Source: Paraburkholderia piptadeniae
GTDB lineage: Bacteria > Pseudomonadota > Gammaproteobacteria > Burkholderiales > Burkholderiaceae
Direction: 5' to 3'
NCBI RefSeq assembly: GCF_900007165.1
Contig: NZ_CYGY02000049.1
Coordinates: 1-64,000, forward strand
DNA: 64,000 nt
In this document: in pieces, positions 32,523 through 41,273 of the stretch
Position numbering within the stretch: the stretch's first letter is position 1
How the letters are laid out: every line of letters starts with the position of its first letter
Translations under genes and position numbers: made by a program
Notes under the pieces: model-generated
Databases searched by the model: none
The model's input: the letters and a program-made list of their open reading frames with translations, nothing else
Told to the model about the DNA's origin: nothing

Positions 32523-33071
32523 TTATTCGACGACCAGCCCGTCGATATGGAACGAACCGATCAGCACGTGGACGCGGTCCCCCGCTTTAACCACATTGCC
32601 CTTGTTCGAAAACACCATCCAGTATTCCTGGCCGACCTGAAGCGTGCCCGTCTGACGCAGCTGGCCTATGTTGTCCATCACGGGTACTTCGAGCAGCACA
32701 TGATTGGCCTCGCCGTAGAGATAAGGCGTCGTGCTCTTGTCGCCGAGCAGCTTCGCGAGCGCCGGGTCCGTCACGCGATAGCTGAAGCGCAACAGATTGC
32801 CCGACGCCGTGCGCCGCACGCTCAGGTTGTCGATCCCGCGCACCGATTGATAGAAAGCGCGCGCGTGACCTGGCAGCTTCATCGGCAGGTAATGCGACGC
32901 GTGCGACGCGTGCGGGTCGCCGCCGTGCATCCCCACCTTCTGCACCCGCTGCGCCGGTTGCACCTGTTGCACCTGTTGCACCGGTTGAGTCTGCTGCGCC
33001 GCTGCCGGCATCGCCGGCAATGCGGCACAGCAGAGCCACGCAGCCGCGGCCGTTATCGCCACGCGTCTCAT
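32523..33071 (-). CDS. Small exported protein of unknown function
   Basis: The 182-residue product has a signal peptide (AITAAAAWLCCAALPAMPAAAQ), a Gln/Pro/Val repeat stretch (QTQPVQQVQQVQPAQRVQKV), a His-bearing strip HGGDPHASHASHYLPMKLPGHA that could bind metal, and a beta-rich C-terminal domain (NLLRFSYRVTDPALAKLLGDKSTTPYLYGEANHVLLEVPVMDN ... YWMVFSNKGNVVKAGDRVHVLIGSFHIDGLVVE). I do not recognise the family. Its ATG overlaps the stop of the giant gene by 4 bp, so it is translationally coupled to it and may be its dedicated partner. Confidence 0.8.
   Translation of the reverse strand: MRRVAITAAAAWLCCAALPAMPAAAQQTQPVQQVQQVQPAQRVQKVGMHGGDPHASHASHYLPMKLPGHARAFYQSVRGIDNLSVRRTASGNLLRFSYRVTDPALAKLLGDKSTTPYLYGEANHVLLEVPVMDNIGQLRQTGTLQVGQEYWMVFSNKGNVVKAGDRVHVLIGSFHIDGLVVE
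32957..32983. repeat. Three 9-bp tandem units within the small exported protein gene
   Basis: GTTGCACCT, GTTGCACCT and GTTGCACCG lie head to tail and encode the (Q/V)-rich repeat Q-V-Q type stretch just after the signal peptide. The units are short enough for slippage to change the copy number. Confidence 0.6.
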
Positions 33072-36000
33072 TGCACGACTCCCGTGGTCGCGTTCGCCTG
33101 CGGAGCGCCCGTTCCCGCCGCGCCAGTGCCCAGGACCTGGTTGAGCAGGTCGAGCAGCGCGCCCGGCGCGAACGGCAGGTTGCCGCCGGCGAAGAGCCCC
33201 GTGCGCGGCAGCTCCACCGCGCCGATGTCATAGGCGCCGCTCTGCGGACGCTGCGTGCCGAAGAAGTCGTGATTCGGCGCGCCGGCGTTCGTGCCCGCAT
33301 TGACGGCGGGCGACCCCGTCTTGATCGAGTAGTTGCCGAGCGGCACGCCATAGCCCGTGCTGCCCGAACCCAACGTCATGTTGAAGAGCGACAGCGGTCC
33401 GTACGACATGTTGATCCACTGGTTGCCTTCATCCGGCGTCGCCGACGGCAGCAGGCCGAACAGCGGATTGGGCAGCACGGTGTCGGCAATGCCGGGCGGC
33501 ACCGCGAAGCCGTTGCCTCCGCCTTCGGGCGGCACGCGTGCACCGTTGCAGTACATGCTCACGACGTTCGGGTCCGCTCCGCTGTTGTGCGCGTTCGGAT
33601 AGTCGCCTGCATCCGTGAGGATCGAGTACTGCGGCGTGAGCCTCATGCCCGACGAGTGATCCGACGGCTTCGTATCGCCATAGGTGCCGATATCCCAGTA
33701 CACGGCGTTGGGATCGCAGTAGCCCGTCTGATGTCCCGCCTGGTTCAGCGTCGGGTTCAGCGCGACGGTGTTCTGCAAGCCCGGGATGTTCGGATTCAGC
33801 CCGCCCACGGTGATGTAGAACGTGCGGTTCTTCCAGAACACATCGTTGTTCAGCACGGGGAACGAGAAGTGGCTGCAGTCCTGCCCGGTCGGACAGCCCG
33901 CGTTGCCCGCCGAGAACGCGGTCAGGAAGTTCTGCGTGTGCTTCGCGGTCTCGAGGCCGGACGGCTGCATCGTCGACGTCGTGATCGGGCTGCACGTCGT
34001 TTCCGAGCCGACCGTCGTGCAGTTCGGCGGACCGACGTTGGCCTGCGCGGCCAGCGGCGTATTGAACAGCACGCCAGCGGAAGCCGTCGAGTCGTTCGAC
34101 ATCACCGTGTTGTTGATGAAGTTCACCCGCACGGCGTCCTGTATCGACACGCCGCCGCCCGACCAGCCCGCCACGTTGTTCGCGATGATGTTGTTGGTTA
34201 CGCTCACCTCGTACCAGCGGTTGCGGGTGCGGGGGCTGCGCTGCACGTCGGTGCCGTTGATGTTCTGCAGCCGCAGGCCGCCGCCCTTGCCGCTTTCGGC
34301 CGTGTTGCCGACGATCAGGTTGCCGTCGATCACGAGCCCCGGCCCGACGCCATCCGAGAGCTGCGGCGCGCAGTCGATATCGACCGGGTTGTTCTCGCAG
34401 AACGTGCCGTCGGGCGGCACGCCCTGGGCGATCACACCGCCGCCGTACGTCGGCAGCGTCGGGTTGTTGCTCTGGTTGAACAGGACCCAGTTGTGCGACA
34501 GGTCGCCGTTGTAGCTGAAGCCGAAGTGCGCGACACCGCCGCCGTCGCCGCTGCTCATGTTGCCGCAGACCCAGTTGTAGTTGAAGTGATAGTTGTCCGC
34601 GCCCGAGCAGAACGTCACGCCCGCAGCCGACGAAGGCGTCGTCGAGTTGATCTCGTCGCCGTACGACGCATTCGACGTCACTGAGTTGTGGTGCACGTTG
34701 ACATGCGTGTTGTACGCGAACGGCTCCTGCGTGAAGCCATCGTTGGCGATCGTGCCGTCGGGCACTTCGACCTGGCCGACCGTGATCCCGCCCGTCAGCG
34801 TGCCCGCATTGCTGAAGACACGGTTGTTCGACACCTCCGTATAGTGGTTCCAGCCGTGCAGGAAGATGCCGCCGCCGCCCTGCGAGCTGTTCGTGAACGT
34901 GATGCCGTCCACACGCGATGGATTGCACAGGAAGTTGCTCGAATACGTGTTGCAATCCGCGTTGCTGGCCGTGAGCGGCACGCAGACGCCGTTCGCCGTG
35001 CAGTTCGGATCGGGCTGCAACTGGCCGCCCACGCGCACGTCGCGCACGCCCTTCGCAAGCACGGTGATGCCCGCGCCTTCGTACGCGCCCATCAGCGTCG
35101 GCTCCATCAGCAGCTCGCCGAGATTACCGTTGAGCGTGTTGTCCCAGCCTACCGTCGGCTCGAGCGGAATCGCATCCACCTGGCGTTGCATCGCGGCCGA
35201 GCATGTGTACGTTCCCGACGGATCGTACGGATTGCCCGACGTGATCGGGCTGCCGTTGAGCGCGACGCCGAACACGCAGTCGACCTGTCTGCGCCACGGA
35301 TCGACCTTGCCCGACGGATGCGTGTTCGCGTTCACGACCACGCTAGGCGCGCCCACGCCTTGCAGACGCACCGGCTTCCACATCAGCAGCATCTCGTTGT
35401 AGTTGCCCGGACCGACGATGATCATGTCGCCCGGCGTCGCCTTGTCGATGGCCGTCTGGATCGCGTTGTTCGTTGCGTTCTCGCCGGAGACATAGGTCGG
35501 CGCCTTGCCGCCGATCGTCACCGTCACGGTGTCGATCGACTTCTTGCCGTTGTCCGACGTGATGACGAGTTCGCCGCAGCGCGTCTGCGTGTTGACGCCG
35601 CGCTGCTGGATCGTGCAGCTCGACTGGCTCGCCGACAGCGACGGCACCCTGACGACGATCTGCGTATCCGACCACGAAGTCACAGGCGCATTCACGCCGC
35701 CGATCGTCACCGACCCGGTGCCCTGCTGCGCGCCGAAGCCATAGTGCCGCGTGACGAACTTCTGGTTGTACGGCGCCGTGGTCGCCGCGGGACCGCCATA
35801 CGCGTGGTTCAGCACCTGCTGGTCGCCGAGCGCCTTGATCGTCAGCGTATGGTTGGCCGCGCTCACCCAAGGACCCGCGCCACCGTTGCTCGTGTCACCC
35901 GTCACCGACGAGATCGCGGGCGTCGCATCGGGATACGCGCAATCGGGCGGGTTGTAGCCGTCCGCGAACGCGGACACGGGCACGACGGGCGTATCCATGT

Positions 36001-39000
36001 ATTGCGTCTGGCCTGGCATGAACGGTATCTCGTAGCAGAACTGGCTGTACGCGGGGTTGAACAGCGGATCGCGGATCGTCTGCCCAGGATGCGCGGGGTC
36101 CGGCATGTCGGGATCGTTCATGCAGGCGACCATCATCGTCGGCGCGTAGCCCGTCGGGTTCGGCGGATTCACTTCCCACGTCGAATAGTTCATCCCGTTG
36201 AAGATGCCCCATTGATCCGAATACACGCGGCTCACTTCGTTGCCCGCAAAGTCCTTCAGCGAGACGGGCACGTTCGGCACCGCGAACTTTTCGCCGAACT
36301 GCGGCGAGTACGGATCGAACTCCGACGAGAAGTCGTCGAGCATGAAGCCGGTGAAGTGCGCGGCCACATGCGTCGAGCTGAACACCCAGAACTTCGCGAG
36401 CACCGACATCTGGTCCGTCAGCACGACTTCCTTGCGGTCGCACAGGTGCCGCGATGCGCCCGCGAACGGCGCGACTTCCTGCGAGCCGGGGAACAGGCTG
36501 ATGTAATCCGGCACGACGCGCAGCGCTCCGACGCACGGCCAGAACGTCTCGACGCTGCCCGTGTCGCCTTCGTGACGCGGCGACGAGCCGAGATCGGTGG
36601 TCGGGTTCTGCGCGTTGTTGCGGTTGTACGTGGAGTTCACGGCCGCCTGGTCGGGCAGGATGAAGATGTTGCCCAGCCCGCCGAACTGCTGCGTGACGGG
36701 CGCGATGTAGTTGTCGCCGATCAGGATGTTCTTGTCTTCCTCCTTCACGAGCTCATAGCCCGGCGGGACGATGATCTCGACCACATACTTGCCCGGGGGC
36801 AGCATGTACGAGCCATCGGCCTGCTTGCTGCAGATCGCGCAGTTGGACCCCGTCGGCGTGCCTTTCGACGGATCGCGTCCCGTCACGCTCGGGAACTGGT
36901 ACATCCCGTCGTACGGCGCGGGCTGGAGCTGGTTGAACGCGTGCATGCCGTCGTAGCACTTGAACTGCGAGTTATAAGGCAGCGGACGCTTTTGCGGATC
37001 GAGCCATTGCGGGCTGTTCTTCAGCGTGAAGAAGAACGGATCGGTGGTTTCCTGGCCCGGGCAGTTCATGTTCGGCTTGCCGTCCGAACGGAAGCCCTGG
37101 GCCCAGTCGTCCCAGCTGCTCGTCTTCGTCGTATCGACCAGCGTCAGGCTTTGCGTGCCATCGGGCGCCGTGCCCTCCGCGTACAGATTGACTGTCACGT
37201 TCGGCACGTTGGGCGTCCAGCTCGTATGCAGCAGCAGAGCGGGATCGTCGAACGGGCGCGTCGATGCGTAGATCACTTCGCCATGAATGCCGCCGTTCTC
37301 GTTCGCACCGAACGGCGCCTTGCCGAACTCGATGAACGAGTTCTGGCCCGAGAAGCCCTGCCAGCCCATCGTCGTGACCCATGGCGGATCGATGCGGCCC
37401 GTCGACGGGTTCGTGCCCGAGCGGTCGCTGCAGTCCGCGTCGTTGCAGTAGACCGCGCCCGGCACGCGCAGGTCGGACGGCAGATGCGACGTCGACGATT
37501 CCTGCGTGTTCGCGAAGTTCGCCGCAATCGACGAGTTGCCGCCGCCAGGCGTGCCGTCAGGCGGTCCGCCCGCGTCGTAGACGACATGCACGCCCGTCTG
37601 CTTGTAGCGTGTCGTGTCGGCCTCCGCTATGTACCAGTTGAAGAGCGGGAACACTTCGTTGAACGACGCGTAGCCATTCAGGTCCGTGTTGTTGAAGTTC
37701 GAATAGCTGCCGTCGCGGAAGCGGATATTGGTCGGCACGAGCGCGAGACCGGGCTCGCTGTCCTGCGAAACGCCATCGTTGTTCGTATCGATGTAGGTGC
37801 GCGTATAGAGGTTCGTATGCCATTGCAGCACGGGCAGATCGCCGACGTTCTGCACCTGTCCGCCCTTCAGCTGCACGGCCGTCGCGAGACCGTCGACGAT
37901 CTGGTCGTTCCACTGGTCGAACACCGTGATGCGGAACAGACCGTCCGGCAGGCCATTGATGCTGAATGTGCCGTCCGCGTTGCACTTCGTGAACGCGACG
38001 TCCTCGAGATCGGGATCGCCGACGCTCACATAGCACTGCGTGAAGCCCAGCGAATCGCGCGAGCCGCTGCTGTAGAGGTTTTCGTTGGGCGGACGGCTGT
38101 AGTGCAGATTCGTGATCTTGCCCGTGATGCCGTTATTGCACGCCACGCCGTTGCAGATGCCCGGCAGCCGCGCGTTGATGATCTTCGGATTGGCAAAGCC
38201 GATCGTCACGTGGAAGCCCGCCGGTCCGAACTCCTGGAAGTATGCGGGGCCGCCCACCTTGATGAACGCGTCGTGAGCCTTCTGGCCGTCGAGCGTATTG
38301 GTCTGCAGCCACTCTTCGCCTCTCGCGATGCGATCGGCGGCCGGCGTCGCGACGACGCCGTAGCGTCCCGGCATCAGGTTCGCGATGATCGCCTGGCCCA
38401 CGAGCGGCGACATCGTCTTGCCGTCCGATTCGAACTTCGGGCAGGTCGGGATCATGCCGACGAGGCCGTCGTTCGCCGCCTTCGTGATCGGACAGGCGTC
38501 GAGCCCGGTGCTCGGATCGATCGTCCCTTGCAGCGAATTCGACAGCGGCATGTTGAACATGTCGTAGGTCATCTGGCCCGTCGAATCGCCCGTGCCGCCC
38601 GCGTCGTCGAAGAGCTTGATTTCGAAGCCGCCGAGGCCCGGCTCGCGCGCCGTGCCGAATGCGTCAGTGCCGCCGCTCACGTCGACTTCGCCGTTCACGG
38701 GCGCATCGTCTTCGAACACGAACACGGAGATCTTCGCGGTCTGCAACGGCGTCTGCTGCAACAGCACGTTGACGGCATGCTGCGCGGGCGCAATCGCCGC
38801 GCCGCCCATCGCGTGTCCGCAGGTGCCCGTGCCGGGCGCGAAGTCCGCGCCGCCCGGACCGGACGGGCAATCCTTCGCGATATCGAACTGCCGCTGAGGG
38901 CCGTCCGGATTTTTCGGGTCGACGGGCTGTGGTGCGCCCGCGCCGGCCGTGAACGTGTTGCCCGCGTCGCCGGGCAGGATCGACAGGTAGTAGTGCTTCG

Positions 39001-41254
39001 TCGGATCGAGCGCGACCTGCGATGGATCGACAGCCGCTTGCTGGGCCGCGTCCGTGCGGCACACGCCGTTGCCGACATCGCACACGGCGGGCACGTGCGT
39101 GTTCGTGCCGGGATCGAACACGGTTTGTCCCGACTCGCACGACACGGTGCCGACGCACCCCGCCGCGACGACGGGCATATAGCTCGTGTGGAAGCTCGTG
39201 CCGAGGCTCGGCACGGGCAGCGGCGGGCATGACGCGGGCCGCGTCGTCGACGAGTTCACCTGGCAGGCGGGATCGATCTGGAACGTGCGGTCTTCCTCGA
39301 TGATCCAGCGATAGTCGTTGATGAGTGTGCCCACCTTCGCGTCCTTGACCGCGACGACGAGACCGCTGCCGCCCTTGAAGGTCACGGTGACGGTCGCCGG
39401 GTTTGTGCTCGCCGTTCTCTGCGAATTGACGGCCGTGTACTGGAACGTCACGGTCGCCGTCGCATTGCCGACGGGCGGAGCATTGGGCGCGACGTTGAAC
39501 GAGCCGTCCTTGTTCAGCGTCACCGTGCCGCCCGACGCGCCACCGACGATGGACGCCGTGAGCGGCAGACCCGCCGGATCATGGTCGTTAGCGAGCACGC
39601 CCGGCGCGCCGACATGCAGTTGCGACGCGATATTGCTGCTGAACGCGTCATCCGACGCGATGGGCGGGCCCGACTGGCAGCTCTGGCTCCCTGAGCACGC
39701 GTTGAGCGTCACCGTCGCCGTCAATGCGGGGTTGCCGTTGGCCTGATAGACGAAGCTGTCCGATGTGGTGCCCGAATTCGGCACATAGGTGAACGTGCCG
39801 TTGGGATTCAGCGTCAGCGTGCCGCCCGTCGGCTGCGTCTTGATCTGCACGCCGTAGACGCCCACGTCGTTGGCAATCAGGCCCTTGCCGGGGTCCGAGA
39901 CCGCGAGCGTATTGCCCGCGACGAGGTAGTACGAGTCCGGGTTCGCCTTCGCGTTCGCATTGCCCGCCGCCGAGGTCGGCAGCGCGCCGCCGTTCACGCT
40001 GATATAGCCCTGCATGCCGCCGTCGCGCTGGTTGTTGGTCGACAGGCTCAGCTGGCGGTCGAACAGCGGCAGCGCGAACGCACCCGCCGTCGGCGAGTTC
40101 ATCAGGACATCGTAGGTCTTGCCGGCGGCAAGGAACACGGCGCTCTGCACGCGCGGATTGCCCGGCAGCACGTTGCCGTCCTCTGCGATCAGCGAGAAGC
40201 CGGATACGGGCGGCGTGCCCGTTTGCGCGCCGACGACGGACGGCACATGCATGCGCAGGCCCGCGTTGACGAAGCGCAGCAGGATCTGGCCAGTCGTCGT
40301 TGTGGTCGATGCGGGCGCCGTCACGGGGAACGCGGAGCCATTCGCATTCGAGCGATCGAATGCGACGCCGTTGATCAGGTAATAGCGCGGATCGTAGTTC
40401 ACGGCGGGCGGATAGCAGGTGCCGTAGGTCGCCGACGTGGGATCGCCGCAGCCGCCCGACAGCCCGGACCACACGCGCGTCTCGCTGAAGCCCGTCGTGG
40501 CGACGGCCGTCGCCACGGCCTGGTTCTGCACGGGGTCGATCTCGCTCAGCACGAGCGGCAGGTCCGCATCGTATTTGACGTTCGGATAGGCTGTCCCTTG
40601 CGGCGAGCCCGCCGTGGGCGGCGTCGTGACGACGAGCACGCCATAGAGGCCCATCGGCCCCTGGATCGACGGGTGCGTGCCCGATTCGATCAGATAGGTG
40701 CCTGGGCGCAGGTTGTTCCAGGTCAGTGGCGTCGCACTGCCTACCGCCGTAGGCGACTGCTTCACTTCAGTCGAGAACGACTGCACGCGCGGAGGTTGCG
40801 CGGGCGGCGTGAAGCTCGCTCCGCTGCCTGTACCGGCAATGGGCCAGGTGGTCGCCGTCTGCGTCGGGTGAACGGGGCTCGCGGTCCTCGTAGGTATGGT
40901 GCCGAGACCGCCGCCCAGCTGGCCGACGATCACGAGCGAGGTCGGCACCTTGCCGGGCAGAGCGTTCACGAGGTTGATCGTGAGCGAGCCGGGCGGCGTC
41001 GTGATCACGACGGGCGACCAGTTCGCGCCCGCGCCTGGATTCGTCGCCGCGCAGGTTGCGGGCGAAACGGCCGGCATCGAGCAGGTATAGCCCCACATCG
41101 GCACGACCTGTCCGTCGGGAAGCGCAATCGTCTGGGCCTTTGCAGTGAGGGTCACGCTTTGCGCGCAGACCATCGCGCTCGCCGTCATCAGCGCTGCCGC
41201 CGCGGCGCACTTCACAAGGCCGGCAAGCGTTCTGTTGAAATCGCTGGATCTCAT
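33068..41254 (-). CDS. Giant exported multidomain protein (2728 aa): degenerate multicopper oxidase head, Ig/SdrD-B-like repeats, beta-helix
   Basis: A signal peptide ends near residue 31 (ASAMVCA). Residues about 33-430 have a cupredoxin/multicopper-oxidase layout: ITTPPGSLTINLVNALPG, LRPGTYLIESGTHPSIQGPMGLYGVLVV, LLRFVNAGLRMHVPSVVG and FLAAGKTYDVLMNSP. The copper-binding His positions are mostly replaced. Two cadherin/Ig-like repeats follow (about 440-640, with GTLTLNPNGTFTYVPNSG and GVLANDHDPAGLPL), then SdrD-B-like blocks (about 845-1400, such as YIDTNNDGVSQDSEPGLALVPTNI), an IPT/TIG-like strand set (about 1800-1870) and a right-handed beta-helix (about 1920-2500, opening AIQTAIDKATPGDMIIVGPGNYNEM). 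There is no LPXTG or autotransporter barrel. GGAG precedes the ATG by 7 nt, and the gene starts 19 bp after an oxidase gene. It probably forms a surface scaffold. Confidence 0.88.
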   Translation of the reverse strand: MRSSDFNRTLAGLVKCAAAAALMTASAMVCAQSVTLTAKAQTIALPDGQVVPMWGYTCSMPAVSPATCAATNPGAGANWSPVVITTPPGSLTINLVNALPGKVPTSLVIVGQLGGGLGTIPTRTASPVHPTQTATTWPIAGTGSGASFTPPAQPPRVQSFSTEVKQSPTAVGSATPLTWNNLRPGTYLIESGTHPSIQGPMGLYGVLVVTTPPTAGSPQGTAYPNVKYDADLPLVLSEIDPVQNQAVATAVATTGFSETRVWSGLSGGCGDPTSATYGTCYPPAVNYDPRYYLINGVAFDRSNANGSAFPVTAPASTTTTTGQILLRFVNAGLRMHVPSVVGAQTGTPPVSGFSLIAEDGNVLPGNPRVQSAVFLAAGKTYDVLMNSPTAGAFALPLFDRQLSLSTNNQRDGGMQGYISVNGGALPTSAAGNANAKANPDSYYLVAGNTLAVSDPGKGLIANDVGVYGVQIKTQPTGGTLTLNPNGTFTYVPNSGTTSDSFVYQANGNPALTATVTLNACSGSQSCQSGPPIASDDAFSSNIASQLHVGAPGVLANDHDPAGLPLTASIVGGASGGTVTLNKDGSFNVAPNAPPVGNATATVTFQYTAVNSQRTASTNPATVTVTFKGGSGLVVAVKDAKVGTLINDYRWIIEEDRTFQIDPACQVNSSTTRPASCPPLPVPSLGTSFHTSYMPVVAAGCVGTVSCESGQTVFDPGTNTHVPAVCDVGNGVCRTDAAQQAAVDPSQVALDPTKHYYLSILPGDAGNTFTAGAGAPQPVDPKNPDGPQRQFDIAKDCPSGPGGADFAPGTGTCGHAMGGAAIAPAQHAVNVLLQQTPLQTAKISVFVFEDDAPVNGEVDVSGGTDAFGTAREPGLGGFEIKLFDDAGGTGDSTGQMTYDMFNMPLSNSLQGTIDPSTGLDACPITKAANDGLVGMIPTCPKFESDGKTMSPLVGQAIIANLMPGRYGVVATPAADRIARGEEWLQTNTLDGQKAHDAFIKVGGPAYFQEFGPAGFHVTIGFANPKIINARLPGICNGVACNNGITGKITNLHYSRPPNENLYSSGSRDSLGFTQCYVSVGDPDLEDVAFTKCNADGTFSINGLPDGLFRITVFDQWNDQIVDGLATAVQLKGGQVQNVGDLPVLQWHTNLYTRTYIDTNNDGVSQDSEPGLALVPTNIRFRDGSYSNFNNTDLNGYASFNEVFPLFNWYIAEADTTRYKQTGVHVVYDAGGPPDGTPGGGNSSIAANFANTQESSTSHLPSDLRVPGAVYCNDADCSDRSGTNPSTGRIDPPWVTTMGWQGFSGQNSFIEFGKAPFGANENGGIHGEVIYASTRPFDDPALLLHTSWTPNVPNVTVNLYAEGTAPDGTQSLTLVDTTKTSSWDDWAQGFRSDGKPNMNCPGQETTDPFFFTLKNSPQWLDPQKRPLPYNSQFKCYDGMHAFNQLQPAPYDGMYQFPSVTGRDPSKGTPTGSNCAICSKQADGSYMLPPGKYVVEIIVPPGYELVKEEDKNILIGDNYIAPVTQQFGGLGNIFILPDQAAVNSTYNRNNAQNPTTDLGSSPRHEGDTGSVETFWPCVGALRVVPDYISLFPGSQEVAPFAGASRHLCDRKEVVLTDQMSVLAKFWVFSSTHVAAHFTGFMLDDFSSEFDPYSPQFGEKFAVPNVPVSLKDFAGNEVSRVYSDQWGIFNGMNYSTWEVNPPNPTGYAPTMMVACMNDPDMPDPAHPGQTIRDPLFNPAYSQFCYEIPFMPGQTQYMDTPVVPVSAFADGYNPPDCAYPDATPAISSVTGDTSNGGAGPWVSAANHTLTIKALGDQQVLNHAYGGPAATTAPYNQKFVTRHYGFGAQQGTGSVTIGGVNAPVTSWSDTQIVVRVPSLSASQSSCTIQQRGVNTQTRCGELVITSDNGKKSIDTVTVTIGGKAPTYVSGENATNNAIQTAIDKATPGDMIIVGPGNYNEMLLMWKPVRLQGVGAPSVVVNANTHPSGKVDPWRRQVDCVFGVALNGSPITSGNPYDPSGTYTCSAAMQRQVDAIPLEPTVGWDNTLNGNLGELLMEPTLMGAYEGAGITVLAKGVRDVRVGGQLQPDPNCTANGVCVPLTASNADCNTYSSNFLCNPSRVDGITFTNSSQGGGGIFLHGWNHYTEVSNNRVFSNAGTLTGGITVGQVEVPDGTIANDGFTQEPFAYNTHVNVHHNSVTSNASYGDEINSTTPSSAAGVTFCSGADNYHFNYNWVCGNMSSGDGGGVAHFGFSYNGDLSHNWVLFNQSNNPTLPTYGGGVIAQGVPPDGTFCENNPVDIDCAPQLSDGVGPGLVIDGNLIVGNTAESGKGGGLRLQNINGTDVQRSPRTRNRWYEVSVTNNIIANNVAGWSGGGVSIQDAVRVNFINNTVMSNDSTASAGVLFNTPLAAQANVGPPNCTTVGSETTCSPITTSTMQPSGLETAKHTQNFLTAFSAGNAGCPTGQDCSHFSFPVLNNDVFWKNRTFYITVGGLNPNIPGLQNTVALNPTLNQAGHQTGYCDPNAVYWDIGTYGDTKPSDHSSGMRLTPQYSILTDAGDYPNAHNSGADPNVVSMYCNGARVPPEGGGNGFAVPPGIADTVLPNPLFGLLPSATPDEGNQWINMSYGPLSLFNMTLGSGSTGYGVPLGNYSIKTGSPAVNAGTNAGAPNHDFFGTQRPQSGAYDIGAVELPRTGLFAGGNLPFAPGALLDLLNQVLGTGAAGTGAPQANATTGVVQ

Positions 41255-41273
41255 CGCGATTCTCCCCGTCTCT

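Noticed and set aside
34688..39232. A 1514-codon open frame on the plus strand, and others of 500-660 codons at 31353-34684 and 41145-43127
   Set aside because: They run antisense to well-supported exported-protein genes, are Arg/His/Ala-rich with no recognisable domain, lack ribosome sites, and are explained by the high-GC third-position bias of the real genes.
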